This document shows positions 8,093-15,750 of a DNA stretch of 40,794 nucleotides, in pieces. The translations under genes were made by a program, and so were the position numbers. The notes beneath the pieces are model-generated. The model worked only from the letters and a program-made list of their open reading frames with translations, ran no database searches and had not been told where the DNA came from. How positions within the stretch are numbered: position 1 is the first letter of the stretch; the number at the start of each line of letters is the position of its first letter. The DNA is from Paratractidigestivibacter sp963649365 (GTDB taxonomy: Bacteria > Actinomycetota > Coriobacteriia > Coriobacteriales > Atopobiaceae), in NCBI GenBank assembly GCA_963649365.1, contig CAVJHQ010000008.1, positions 1-40,794 of the forward strand. Reading direction: 5' to 3'.

Positions 8093-8859
8093 TAGGAATC
8101 GTTCCTCTCTGCCCTCTTCCAGGGCATGCAGGCGCGCTCGAGGAGATCGACGCCCTTCATGAGGGCGAGCGAGAGCGCGGACGTGATGATGATGACCGCG
8201 AACATGCGGTCGTACTCGAAGTTCTTGCGGACGCGCGTCATGTAGACGCCGAGGCCGGTGAAGCCGCCGAGCCACTCGGAGATGACGGCGCCCACGATGG
8301 CGTAGGTCGCGCTGATGCGCAGGCCGCTGAAGAACTGCTCGGCCGCGGCGGGGAGCTTCGCGTAGCGGAAGATCTGCCACTCGGTCGCGTTCATCGTTCG
8401 CAGCAGGTCCACCTGGTCGGGGTCCACGGAGCGAAAGCCGCTGGCCAGGGCCACCGTCACCGGGAAGAACGTGGTCAGCACGACGAGAAGCACCTTGGGC
8501 AGGAGCCCGTAGCCGAACCACAGGACCAGAAGCGGCGCGATGGCCACGGTGGGCACGGTCTGGCTCACCGTGAGCAGCGGGTCGAAGGCCAGGTAGAACG
8601 TCTCGAACTTGTCCATAAGGACGGCGAAGGCGAAGCCGACCGCCACGCCGACGGCAAGGCCGATGGCGGCCTCGGCGAGCGTCGTGCCCAGGTGACCCAT
8701 GAGCAGGGCGAAGTCCTTGACGAGCGCCTGGACGACCTCGACCGGGCTCGGCAGCATGAAGTTGGGCACGAGCCCCGCCATGCAGACGGCCTGCCACAGG
8801 GCAAGAAGCCCGACGACGGCGCAGACAGGCGCGACGACCTTCTTCGGAGGCATGCGCAT
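8092..8859 (-). CDS. thiX: ABC transporter permease, thiamin-precursor uptake
   Basis: Inner-membrane permease of the BPD_transp_1 fold, like ThiX, SsuC and TauC; 255 residues with about six hydrophobic helices. The EAA loop is visible as the segment with LRTMNATEWQIFRYAKLPAA, followed by SGLRISATYAIVGAVISEW, both typical of the family. Two in-frame ATGs (8859 and 8853) are possible and neither has a strong ribosome-binding site; the gene starts 8 bp after the preceding stop, so it is likely read by coupled translation. It ends overlapping the lipoprotein start by one base. Confidence 0.9.
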   Translation of the reverse strand: MRMPPKKVVAPVCAVVGLLALWQAVCMAGLVPNFMLPSPVEVVQALVKDFALLMGHLGTTLAEAAIGLAVGVAVGFAFAVLMDKFETFYLAFDPLLTVSQTVPTVAIAPLLVLWFGYGLLPKVLLVVLTTFFPVTVALASGFRSVDPDQVDLLRTMNATEWQIFRYAKLPAAAEQFFSGLRISATYAIVGAVISEWLGGFTGLGVYMTRVRKNFEYDRMFAVIIITSALSLALMKGVDLLERACMPWKRAERNDS

Positions 8860-8867
8860 GGCGCGAC

Positions 8868-9206
8868 CTAGGCCACGGCCTCGGAGCTGTGCGCGAACTC
8901 CGGGTCGTTGGGGTGGTACTTGCCGATCTTGTGGTCCGTGGACATGACGTCGCCCTCGGGCTTGAAGTTGATCTTCGCGTAGGTCATGACGTGCTTGCAG
9001 CCGTGCGCCGCGCCCACGAGCTGGCAGTTCTTGAGGATCTCCATGCAGCGCTCGTAGTCGCCCTCGATGGCCGTCTCGAAGGGGCCGACGAAGTAGTCGA
9101 TGCCCGTGGAGTCGATGTAGTCGATCACGGCGTCGACGGCCTCGCAGGTGGCGTCGTCGTCGGCCGCGTCCATCGGCAGGTACTGGATAGCGATCGAACA
9201 GTTCAT
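8868..9206 (-). CDS. Thiamine-binding protein family (MTH1187/YkoF-like)
   Basis: A 112-residue soluble protein of the thiamine-binding/MTH1187 family (related to the domains of Bacillus YkoF), a ferredoxin-like fold that binds thiamin or HMP. Seen are the N-terminal strand MNCSIAIQYLPM, a helix rich in Asp/Ala (CEAVDAVIDYIDSTG), VGPFETAIEGDY and HVMTYAKINF. AAGGAG lies upstream of the ATG. It is the first gene after the TPP riboswitch and its terminator. YkoF-type proteins with ThiXYZ transporters are a known combination. Its role may be to bind or buffer the imported precursor; that part is inference. Confidence 0.85.
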   Translation of the reverse strand: MNCSIAIQYLPMDAADDDATCEAVDAVIDYIDSTGIDYFVGPFETAIEGDYERCMEILKNCQLVGAAHGCKHVMTYAKINFKPEGDVMSTDHKIGKYHPNDPEFAHSSEAVA

Positions 9207-9257
9207 AGGCTCGCTCCTTCCCGCGCGGCGGCGTTCGCGGCCGCGCCTTCGGGCACC

Positions 9258-9291
9258 AAAAAAGGCACCCACGTGGTTTTCCGTAGGTGCC
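9258..9291 (-). terminator. Terminator of the TPP riboswitch expression platform
   Basis: On the minus strand a 10-bp stem (GGCACCTACG with CGTGGGTGCC, one G-U pair) around an 8-nt loop is followed by six T residues. It lies between the TPP aptamer (9311-9393) and the first gene at 9206, so ligand binding would probably favour this hairpin and stop transcription. Confidence 0.9.
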
Positions 9292-9310
9292 TCAAGCGAG
9301 CGAAGCTTAT

Positions 9311-9393
9311 GGTTCCTACGCCGGCATTACCCGGATCAGGTCGACGGTCAGGGCCGCGATGGGCCCAGTCTCAGCCGGCGTGCGCCAGCCCCC
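9311..9393 (-). promoter_or_regulatory. TPP riboswitch (THI element)
   Basis: Reading the minus strand, the conserved core elements occur in order: GGGGGCTGGCG, GGCTGAGA, a variable arm, then GACCTGATCCGGGTAATGCC and GGCGTAGGAA. CTGAGA and CCTGAT...GGGTAATGCC are the universal pyrimidine and pyrophosphate sensing segments of the THI box. It precedes the four-gene thiamin-precursor uptake operon and is followed by a terminator. A weak -10 (TACACT, minus, 9408-9413) lies just upstream. Confidence 0.97.
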
Positions 9394-9474
9394 GTTTATC
9401 GGTTGGTAGTGTAACACGGAGGCCGCGGGGCGAGGGCCGTTGGCCGCTGGGCGGGAGCCGAGCGGGGGGACCGG

Positions 9475-9522
9475 GCGCGGTCCGAGCGGAGCGCGGTCCG
9501 AGCGGGGCGCGGTCCGAGCGGG
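9475..9522 (+). repeat. 16-bp tandem repeat, three copies
   Basis: Three adjacent copies of GCGCGGTCCGAGCGGR (9475-9490, 9491-9506, 9507-9522), identical except for the last base of the first. They lie in the 366-bp gap between the riboswitch and the hydrolase gene. No coding sign. Confidence 0.8.
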
Positions 9523-9562
9523 GCGCCACCTCGACGGGATTCTCGCCGAGGTGGTGCCCGGC

Positions 9563-9650
9563 GCACCACTTGGAACGGTTCAACGACCTTATTTGCGCCA
9601 CTTGGAGCGTTTCAACAGGCGATTTCGCACCACTTGGAGCGCTCCAACGA
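9563..9650. repeat. Three 24-bp repeats at 32-bp period with palindromic cores
   Basis: Copies at 9563-9586, 9595-9618 and 9627-9650 each contain CCACTTGGA followed by a CAA-ending half. The core TTGGAGCGCTCCAA in the third copy is a perfect 14-bp palindrome; the other two are imperfect versions. They lie 110-200 bp upstream of the hydrolase gene. They look like spaced operators or a separate repeat family, and differ from the 41-bp arrays in period, length and sequence. Confidence 0.65.
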
Positions 9651-9720
9651 CTCGGCGGCCTAACGGTAGCGAATGACCGGCCCCGCCCTATTCGATGCCC
9701 CCGGCAACGACCTAGGGGCA

Positions 9721-9747
9721 TACAATGTAAGCCGCAGCTAACTTACA
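9721..9747 (+). promoter_or_regulatory. Putative promoter/operator of the alpha/beta hydrolase gene
   Basis: TACAAT (9721-9726) is a good -10. The inverted repeat TGTAAG / CTTACA (9726-9731 and 9742-9747, 10-bp spacer) overlaps it and covers the expected transcription start, a position typical of TetR-type repressor sites. No -35 is seen and no TetR gene is in the window. Confidence 0.45.
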
Positions 9748-9759
9748 GAAGGGACCCAG

Positions 9760-10530
9760 ATGCGCTTCCAGACGCTCGGAGACAAGAACAACCCGGCCAT
9801 CCTGTTCTTCCACGCGATGGGCGTCACGGGCGCGAGCTCGGAGCGCGTCGCGGCGCACCTGCAGGGGCGCTTCTTCTGCGTCATGCCGACCTCGACCGTC
9901 TACTGCGAGGGGCAAACCTACGTCAGCAAGCAAGACGAGATCGCGCAGGTCGAGAGTTACCTGGCCGAAGCCGGGGTCGACCGCGTCGAGCTCGTGGTCG
10001 CGTCGTCGCTCGGGGCGGACCTCGCGACGGCGTTTCTTGCCGCGACGGACCTGCCGGTCGGGCACGTCTTCTTCGACGGCGGGCAGTTCGCGCAGATCTC
10101 GGCCGGCGCGCGCCGCGCCATGACGCCGCTGCTGTGGCTCGCCATCAAGAGCCTGTGGTGGTCGCGCGGCGGCACCCTCAAGCACATCATGTGGTGCGAC
10201 GACGATGCCATCAAGCCGTACTTCATCGAGGCCGGCCGCGCGTTGACCTACGCGAACCTGCGCCGGCAGCTCTCGGAGAGCCTGGTCGACGAGCCGTTCC
10301 CCGCCTTGCCGGAAGACCTCCAGCGCCGCGCGTTCTGGGAGTTCGGCAGCGCGGAGGACCACTTCAAGTACCGCGACGCCGTGACGGCGCGCTACCCGAG
10401 CGGCAACTTCCCCGTCTTCGAGGGGTTCGACCACATGCAATACCAGATTCAGGATCCCGAGGGCTTCGCGCGCATGCTTGAGTCGGTGATTCGGGAAAAC
10501 AGGCTCCCTGAGCTGCCGTTCCTTCGCTGA
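9760..10530 (+). CDS. Alpha/beta hydrolase fold protein
   Basis: A 256-residue soluble protein. The order of elements fits an alpha/beta hydrolase: an N-terminal strand and oxyanion region (AILFFHAMGVTGAS), the nucleophile elbow as VVASSLGADLA, a strand ending HVFFDGG, and a late His in GFDHMQYQI. The elbow reads A-S-S-L-G instead of the usual G-x-S-x-G, with Ser expected to be the nucleophile. AAGGGA lies upstream of the ATG. It is transcribed alone, with a possible TetR-like operator over its promoter. Substrate unknown. Confidence 0.75.
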   Translation: MRFQTLGDKNNPAILFFHAMGVTGASSERVAAHLQGRFFCVMPTSTVYCEGQTYVSKQDEIAQVESYLAEAGVDRVELVVASSLGADLATAFLAATDLPVGHVFFDGGQFAQISAGARRAMTPLLWLAIKSLWWSRGGTLKHIMWCDDDAIKPYFIEAGRALTYANLRRQLSESLVDEPFPALPEDLQRRAFWEFGSAEDHFKYRDAVTARYPSGNFPVFEGFDHMQYQIQDPEGFARMLESVIRENRLPELPFLR

Positions 10531-10673
10531 CCGGAAGCCGGCGCGGGCCGCCTGGCGTCTGGCAGCGGGCAGCTGTGGGGCGGCGGGCCACCTGGCGCCC
10601 GGTGGTTGCCTCTCGGCGGGCAAGAGAAGCGCCTCTTCGTACATCGAGGGCAAGTGAGGCAGCCGCGGCTTTG

Positions 10674-10735
10674 CCCGGCGGAAGGGCCCGGCCCCTCTCC
10701 CGGCGGAAGGACCCGGCCCCTCTCCCGGCGGAAGG
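10674..10735 (+). repeat. 25-bp tandem repeat, about 2.5 copies
   Basis: Two full copies (10674-10698 and 10699-10723, one base different) and a 12-bp partial copy (10724-10735) of a unit beginning CCCGGCGGAAGG and ending CCCGGCCCCTCT. They lie in the 216-bp gap between the convergent hydrolase and ferredoxin-protein genes; the rest of that gap is G+C-rich with no recognised element. Confidence 0.8.
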
Positions 10736-10746
10736 CAAAAGCGCAG

Positions 10747-11595
10747 CTAGAGCGCGTGCTTGGGACAGGCTTTGACGCACTCGAAGCACAGGATGCACTC
10801 GTCGCCGTTCTTGCGCGCACGCGAGTTGTCCGTGGGGTCGACGTCCATAGGGCAGGCGCGCCGGCACGCGCCGCAGCCGACGCACTTCTCGGCGTCGCAG
10901 CGAACGCGCAGCAGCGCATGGCGGCTCATCGGCTTAAGGAACACGGTGACGGGGCACACGTACTTGCAGAACGCCCGGTTGTCCTTGAACGCGAAGGCCA
11001 AGGCGATCCCCGCCAGGTAATAAGCGATGTTGCCGACGATAAACGCCCAGAACATGATGCGCTCGATGTTGCCGACGCGGGCCAGGAAGAGCGTGGCGAC
11101 GAAGGCGAACGACGCCGCGAAGGTCACGTAACGGATCCAGCCCAGCGGACGGCGCGGGCCTTGCGGCACCTTGTACGGCAAGAAGTCGAGCACCATGGCC
11201 GTCCAGCACGCGTAGCCGCACCACCCGCGGCCGAAGACGAGCGGGCCGAAGATCTTCGCCACGGCGTAATGGATGGTCGCCGCCTCGAACGCACCTGTAA
11301 AGAGATAGTACCAAAAGCCTTCGATTTGCATGTTTTCTTGGCAAATAACGCCCAGGTAAACCAGCATATACAGGCCAACGAGCAGCTGGACCACCCGACG
11401 CGCGCAGCGATGCTTCCCCACCATGAGGAAGAGCCCGAGCGAGACGGCGCAGCCGATGTAGCTGAAGTTGAAAAGGTAGAACACGTTGCCCATCGACAGC
11501 CACAGGGTGACGGCTATGGTCTCGAAAAGGGCGAGTATCGCCAGCGGCGCGAGGTACTCTTTCGGGCCGCGCTTCTCTGCGACGCGTTTACTCAC
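10747..11595 (-). CDS. NapH/RdxA-like membrane 4Fe-4S protein
   Basis: Membrane electron-transfer protein of the polyferredoxin type (Fer4_5 plus Fer4 domains); about 282 residues. Several hydrophobic helices fill the first two thirds. Cysteine motifs FGRGWCGYACW and FCKYVCPVTVFL follow, as in NapH, CcoG/RdxA and YccM. The C-terminus has two ferredoxin motifs, CVGCGACRRACPMDV and CILCFECVKACP. The GTG at 11595 is preferred: it begins VSKRVAEKR and has GGGGGA upstream; an in-frame ATG 60 bp further upstream is possible. No dedicated redox partner sits beside it, so the electron donor and acceptor are unknown. It is divergent from glycerate kinase. Confidence 0.85.
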   Translation of the reverse strand: MSKRVAEKRGPKEYLAPLAILALFETIAVTLWLSMGNVFYLFNFSYIGCAVSLGLFLMVGKHRCARRVVQLLVGLYMLVYLGVICQENMQIEGFWYYLFTGAFEAATIHYAVAKIFGPLVFGRGWCGYACWTAMVLDFLPYKVPQGPRRPLGWIRYVTFAASFAFVATLFLARVGNIERIMFWAFIVGNIAYYLAGIALAFAFKDNRAFCKYVCPVTVFLKPMSRHALLRVRCDAEKCVGCGACRRACPMDVDPTDNSRARKNGDECILCFECVKACPKHAL

Positions 11596-11659
11596 GATGG
11601 CGTCCCCCTTGGCAAAACTGCATGAACCGGGCTGTGATAGCCTCAAGCCTAGCAATTCC

Positions 11660-11681
11660 GCGCGCCGTCTGCGCGGCGCGC
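11660..11681 (+). promoter_or_regulatory. Hairpin in the glycerate kinase leader
   Basis: Perfect 8-bp inverted repeat GCGCGCCG / CGGCGCGC with a 6-nt loop, ending 8 bp before the ribosome-binding site. It could affect translation. A candidate promoter lies upstream (TTGGCA at 11609-11614, TGTGAT at 11633-11638, spacer 18). Confidence 0.45.
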
Positions 11682-11701
11682 CCGGCTAAAAGGAGAGACC
11701 C

Positions 11702-12856
11702 TTGGACAGCATCTCGGTTCTTATCGCGCCCGACTCGTTCAAGGGCTCGGCCTCGAGCCGCAGGGTCGGCGAGCTTTTGGAGCAAGGCGTGCGCCGGGCC
11801 GCGCCCGACGCCCGCGTGGCGCGGATGCAGATAGCCGACGGCGGCGAGGGGACGCTCGACGCCGTGATGGCCGCCCGCGGCGGTGAGGTGATCGAGCTTG
11901 AGGTCATGGGACCTGTTGGGGAGCCGGTCGCGGCGCGCTACGGCATCGTCGACGGCACGACGGCAGTGATAGAAATGGCGGAGGCGGCGGGCATCACGCT
12001 CGCGGAGCCGTGCGCCAAGAACGCCCTGCGCGCCTCAACCTTCGGCGTGGGGCAGCTCGTGCTCGACGCCGCGCGGCGCGGGGCCCGGCGCGCGCTCGTA
12101 GGGCTCGGCGGGTCAGCCACAAGCGACGGCGGCGCGGGAATGGCGCGGGCGCTCGGGGCCCGGCTGCTCGACGCGTCGGGGCGCGAGGTCGGTCCGGGGG
12201 TCGCGGGCCTCGCCGAGCTCGCGACGGTCGACCTCTCCGGCATCGCGCCCGAGGTTTGCGGGCTCGAGGTCGTCGCGCTCACCGACGTGACGAACCCGCT
12301 GTGCGGAGAGACGGGCGCCGTGCGCGTCTACGGCCCGCAGAAAGGCATCCCGGCGGAGATGCTGCGCGAGTGCGACGTGTGGATGGGCCGTTGGGCGGCG
12401 CTTCTTGCCAAGGCCGTCGGGGCGGACTTTGCGCAGGTAGCCGGCGCCGGGGCGGCCGGCGGGCTCGGCTTCGGGCTCGCGGCGGTCCTCGGCGCGCGCA
12501 TCGAGCGCGGCATCGAGTACGTGCTGGACGAGATCCGCCTCGACGAGGCGCTCGACGGAATCGACCTGGTCATCACCGGCGAGGGGCGCATGGACGCGCA
12601 GTCGGCGTTCGGCAAGGCGCCGGTCGGCGTGGCCAGGCGGGCCAAGGCGCGCGGAATCCCCGTCGTTGCCGTGGTGGGCAGCCGCGCGGAGGACCTCGGC
12701 GATGTGTACCAGGCCGGCATCGACCTCGTCGTGCCCGCGCCGATCGGGCCCGCGACGCTCGAGGAGTGCATGGCGGGCGTGGAGACGCTGCTGCCCATCG
12801 CCGGCGAGACGGCCGTGCGCGCATTTATGCTCGGCGGAGGCCGTCCGCGACGCTAA
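11702..12856 (+). CDS. glxK: Glycerate kinase (GlxK/GarK family)
   Basis: Phosphorylates D-glycerate with ATP (2-kinase in the GarK/GlxK family), feeding glycerate into lower glycolysis; 384 residues, full length. Family marks: APDSFKGSASS at the N-terminus, IADGGEGTLDA, the glycine-rich GLGGSATSDGGAGMARALG, LTDVTNPLCGETGAVRVYGPQKG, GAGAAGGLGFG and VITGEGRMDAQSAFGKAP. The start is a TTG with AAAAGGAG seven to ten bases upstream; there is no ATG alternative nearby. Transcribed alone, convergent with tex through repeat array 2. A source of glycerate is not evident in the window. Confidence 0.93.
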   Translation: MDSISVLIAPDSFKGSASSRRVGELLEQGVRRAAPDARVARMQIADGGEGTLDAVMAARGGEVIELEVMGPVGEPVAARYGIVDGTTAVIEMAEAAGITLAEPCAKNALRASTFGVGQLVLDAARRGARRALVGLGGSATSDGGAGMARALGARLLDASGREVGPGVAGLAELATVDLSGIAPEVCGLEVVALTDVTNPLCGETGAVRVYGPQKGIPAEMLRECDVWMGRWAALLAKAVGADFAQVAGAGAAGGLGFGLAAVLGARIERGIEYVLDEIRLDEALDGIDLVITGEGRMDAQSAFGKAPVGVARRAKARGIPVVAVVGSRAEDLGDVYQAGIDLVVPAPIGPATLEECMAGVETLLPIAGETAVRAFMLGGGRPRR

Positions 12857-12882
12857 GCCAGCCCCGTTGAGGCAGCCTGCGC

Positions 12883-13267
12883 GCCTCTCGAAGCAGTGCC
12901 CCTGCAACTGAACGCACCGGCGCGCCCTCTCATGACGCCGCGCAGCAACGGGAGGGGTTCAGCTAGCCCTAAAACCTCGCCGCGCAGTAACGGCGGGCCT
13001 CTCGGCGCCCTAGATCAACGCCGCGCAGCAACGGCGGGCCTCTCGGCGCCCTAAATCAACGCTGCGCAGTAACGGTCGATTACTGCGCGGCGTCACTATG
13101 GGGCGCGCGAGGGCTTCTCGTTGCTGCGCGGCGCGGTTACGGGGCTCGGCAGGGCTTCCCGTTGCTGCGCGGCGCGGTTACGGGGCTCGGCGGGGCTTCT
13201 CGTTGCTGCGCGGCGTCAATATGGGGCGCGTGGGGACCTGCCGTGCTTCGCGGCGCAAATCCGGGGC
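12883..13267. repeat. 41-bp-period head-to-head repeat array 2 (10 units)
   Basis: It lies between the convergent glycerate kinase and tex genes and fills nearly the whole 414-bp gap. Five left-oriented 26-bp units begin at 12883 (degenerate), 12924, 12966, 13007 and 13048. Five right-oriented units begin at 13079, 13120, 13161, 13202 and about 13242 (one base deleted). Steps are 41 bp, with one of 42. The inner units end at 13073 and begin at 13079, again leaving a 5-bp centre. Core here is mainly CGCGGCG plus three variable bases. Units keep GTTRCTG at the inner end and GGGGC (or AGGGC) at the outer end. Confidence 0.88.
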
Positions 13268-13270
13268 GCC

Positions 13271-15418
13271 CTACTTCCCCTGCACCATGGTGAGCGAGAT
13301 CTTCTTGCGGTCTAGGTCGACCTTCTCGACCCAGACGCGGACCGTGTCGCCCACGCGGACGACGTCGCTCGGGTGCTTGACGAAGCGGTTGGCCAGCTTG
13401 GAGATGTGCACAAGGCCGTCCTGGTGGACGCCCACGTCCACGAAGGCGCCGAAGTCGACCACGTTGCGCACGGTCCCCTTGAGCTCCATGCCGGGCTGCA
13501 GGTCCTCGATGGAGAGCGCGGCGCGGCTGAAGATGACCTCGGGCGCGTCGTCGCGCGGGTCGCGGCCGGGCTTCTTGAGCTCCGCCACGATGTCGATGAG
13601 GGTGAGCGCGCCGCAGCCGAGCTCGCCGGCGAGCTGCCCGACGCTGCCCACGCGCGCCTCGATGTCCGGCACGCCGCCGCGCTCGAGCTCCTCGGCGCCC
13701 ACGCCGGCACGCTTGAGGACCTCCTTGGCCACGCCGTAGCTCTCGGGGTGGACGCTCGTGGCGTCGAGCGGGTTCTTGCCGCCGGTGATGCGCAGGAAGC
13801 CCGCCGCGTTGAGGTAGGCCTTAGGCCCGAGCTTGGGCACCTTCTTGAGCTCGGCGCGGCTGGCAAAGGGGCCGTTTTCCTCTCGGTAGGCCACGATGTT
13901 CCTCGCGACGGTGGGCGTGATGCCGGACACGTAGCCGAGCAGGCTCGCGCTCGCGGTGTTCACGTCGACGCCCACGCGGTTGACCACGTCCTCGACCACG
14001 TTGCCGAGCGCGCGGGAGAGCTCGCCCTGGTCAAGGTCGTGCTGGTACTGGCCCACGCCGATGGACTGGGGCGGGATCTTTACGAGCTCAGCCAGCGGGT
14101 CCTGCAGCCGCCGCCCGAGGCTCATGGCCCCGCGGGTGGAGACGTCGAGGTCCGGGTACTCCTGGCTCGCGAGCTCAGAGGCGGAGTAGACCGAGGCGCC
14201 GGCTTCGTTGACGATGGTGTAGCGCAGCCCCGGGGCGGACTCGGCGATAAACTCGGAAACCACCTCCTCCGTCTCGCGGCTCGCGGTGCCGTTGCCGATG
14301 ACGATGGTGTTCACGGCGTCCTTCTTGACGAGGCGGGCGAACTCGCGCTTGGCGCCCGCGACGTCGTGGCGCGGCTTCGTGGGGTAGACGATGCCGTGGT
14401 CGAGCAGCTTGCCCGTCTCGTCGAGGACGGCCATCTTGCAGCCGTTGCGGTAGCCGGGGTCGAGCGCGAGCACGCGGGCGCCGCGCACCGGGCGGGCGCA
14501 GAGAAGCCCCTCGAGGTTCTTCGCGAAGACGCCGATGGCCTCGGTCTGGGCGCGGACGGTGAGACGGGCGCGGGCCTCTCGCTCGAGCGACGGCGCCATC
14601 AGGCGCTTGTACCCGTCGGCGATGGCGGCGTCGAACACCGGCGCGAAGACGCCCTGGCGCCGCGGCCAGCGGGCGGCGAGGCGGGCCGTGGCCGCGGCGC
14701 CGTCGACGGCCACGCGCACGCGGAGCTTGCCCTCGCGCTCGCCGCGGTCGATGGCCAGCACGCGGTGGTTCGGGATCTTCGCCGCCGGCTCGGCGTAGGC
14801 GTAGTAGGGCTCGTAGGGGGTCTTCTCCGTGGCGTCGGTGGCCTCGACCTCGATGTTGGCCGTAGCCTGGGTGAAGGCTCGGATGTCGGCCACGTTCTCG
14901 GGGTCCTCGGCCACGACCTCGGCGACGATGTCGGAGGCGCCGGCAAGCGCGCGCTCCGGCGTGTCGAAACCGGCCTCGGCGTTGACGAAGGCGGCCGCAG
15001 CGTCGAGCGCGGAACCCTTGGCGGACGCCTGCATGATGATCATGTTCGCGAGCGGCTCGAGCCCCGCCTCGCGGGCCTTCTGCGCGCGGGTCAGGCGCTT
15101 CTTGCGGTACGGCTTGTAGAGGTCCTCGACGCGCTGGAGCTGCGTGGCCTCGTTTATCTGCGCCTCGAGCTCGGGCGTGAGCTTGCCCTGGGCGTCGATG
15201 AGAAGGATGACGTCGCGCTTGCGCTGCTCGAGGTTGCGCAGGTAGGCCAGGCGCTCGTCGAGGGCGCGCAGGGCCGCGTCGTCCATGTTGCCCGTGGCCT
15301 CCTTGCGGTAGCGGGCGATGAAGGGGATGGTGTTGCCCTCGTCGATGAGCTGGACGGCGGCCTCGACGTTTGCGGCCTTGAGCTTGAGCTCGCTCGCGAG
15401 CTGGGCGATCAGATCCAT
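13271..15418 (-). CDS. tex: Transcription accessory protein Tex (S1 RNA-binding)
   Basis: Conserved nucleic-acid-binding protein of the Tex/YhgF family; 715 residues. Domain order: N-terminal helical region starting MDLIAQLASELKL, a YqgF/RNase H-like domain (VLALDPGYRNGCKMAVLD through IVIGNGTASRETEEVV), helix-hairpin-helix repeats (GVGQYQHDL, VNRVGVDVNTASASLLGYVSG, LGPKAYLNAAGFLRI), and a C-terminal S1 domain (GTVRNVVDFGAFVDVGVHQDG ending KISLTM). The ATG at 15418 is chosen because GAGGAG lies just upstream; an in-frame GTG 12 bp earlier would start within that site. It is flanked by repeat arrays on both sides. Confidence 0.96.
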   Translation of the reverse strand: MDLIAQLASELKLKAANVEAAVQLIDEGNTIPFIARYRKEATGNMDDAALRALDERLAYLRNLEQRKRDVILLIDAQGKLTPELEAQINEATQLQRVEDLYKPYRKKRLTRAQKAREAGLEPLANMIIMQASAKGSALDAAAAFVNAEAGFDTPERALAGASDIVAEVVAEDPENVADIRAFTQATANIEVEATDATEKTPYEPYYAYAEPAAKIPNHRVLAIDRGEREGKLRVRVAVDGAAATARLAARWPRRQGVFAPVFDAAIADGYKRLMAPSLEREARARLTVRAQTEAIGVFAKNLEGLLCARPVRGARVLALDPGYRNGCKMAVLDETGKLLDHGIVYPTKPRHDVAGAKREFARLVKKDAVNTIVIGNGTASRETEEVVSEFIAESAPGLRYTIVNEAGASVYSASELASQEYPDLDVSTRGAMSLGRRLQDPLAELVKIPPQSIGVGQYQHDLDQGELSRALGNVVEDVVNRVGVDVNTASASLLGYVSGITPTVARNIVAYREENGPFASRAELKKVPKLGPKAYLNAAGFLRITGGKNPLDATSVHPESYGVAKEVLKRAGVGAEELERGGVPDIEARVGSVGQLAGELGCGALTLIDIVAELKKPGRDPRDDAPEVIFSRAALSIEDLQPGMELKGTVRNVVDFGAFVDVGVHQDGLVHISKLANRFVKHPSDVVRVGDTVRVWVEKVDLDRKKISLTMVQGK

Positions 15419-15548
15419 GGGACTCCTCACGTGACGCGGACGGGTTTGGCGGGCATCGCGGCGATGCGATGCCCGCGGCCCCGCGTCCGCATCTTCGATT
15501 GCGAAAAGGCCACTAGGATACCCGCGCGCGTTCCCCGCGGCAAGAAGC

Positions 15549-15728
15549 GCCCCTCAAAGCGCGATTGCAGCAATGCGGCAGCGGGCCCCGCCCCTTAAAC
15601 GACGGCTGCAGCTACGTCTTGCCAAGAAACGCCCCCGAGATGACGGTTGCAGCAAACAAGAAGTGCTGCAACCGTCATTTAGGGGGCGCGCTACCTGCCA
15701 ACGTAGCTGCAACCGTCATCTAAGGGGC
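15549..15728. repeat. 41-bp-period head-to-head repeat array 3 (5 units)
   Basis: It lies in the 332-bp gap between tex and the lipoprotein esterase, both on the minus strand. Left-oriented 26-bp units begin at 15549, 15590 and 15631, right-oriented ones at 15662 and 15703; all same-orientation steps are 41 bp and the centre (15657-15661) is 5 bp. The core of the inner units is CAACCGTCAT, unlike the other arrays, while the outer GGGGC and inner CTG are kept. The tex-proximal part of the gap (15419-15548) holds nothing I recognise. Confidence 0.85.
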
Positions 15729-15750
15729 GTGCCGCCAAAGCGCAGCCCAA

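Noticed and set aside
8092..8797. N-terminal extension of the ThiY lipoprotein reaching back through the permease gene
   Set aside because: The upstream part is an out-of-frame reading of the permease; the real start has the Tat signal and overlaps the permease stop.
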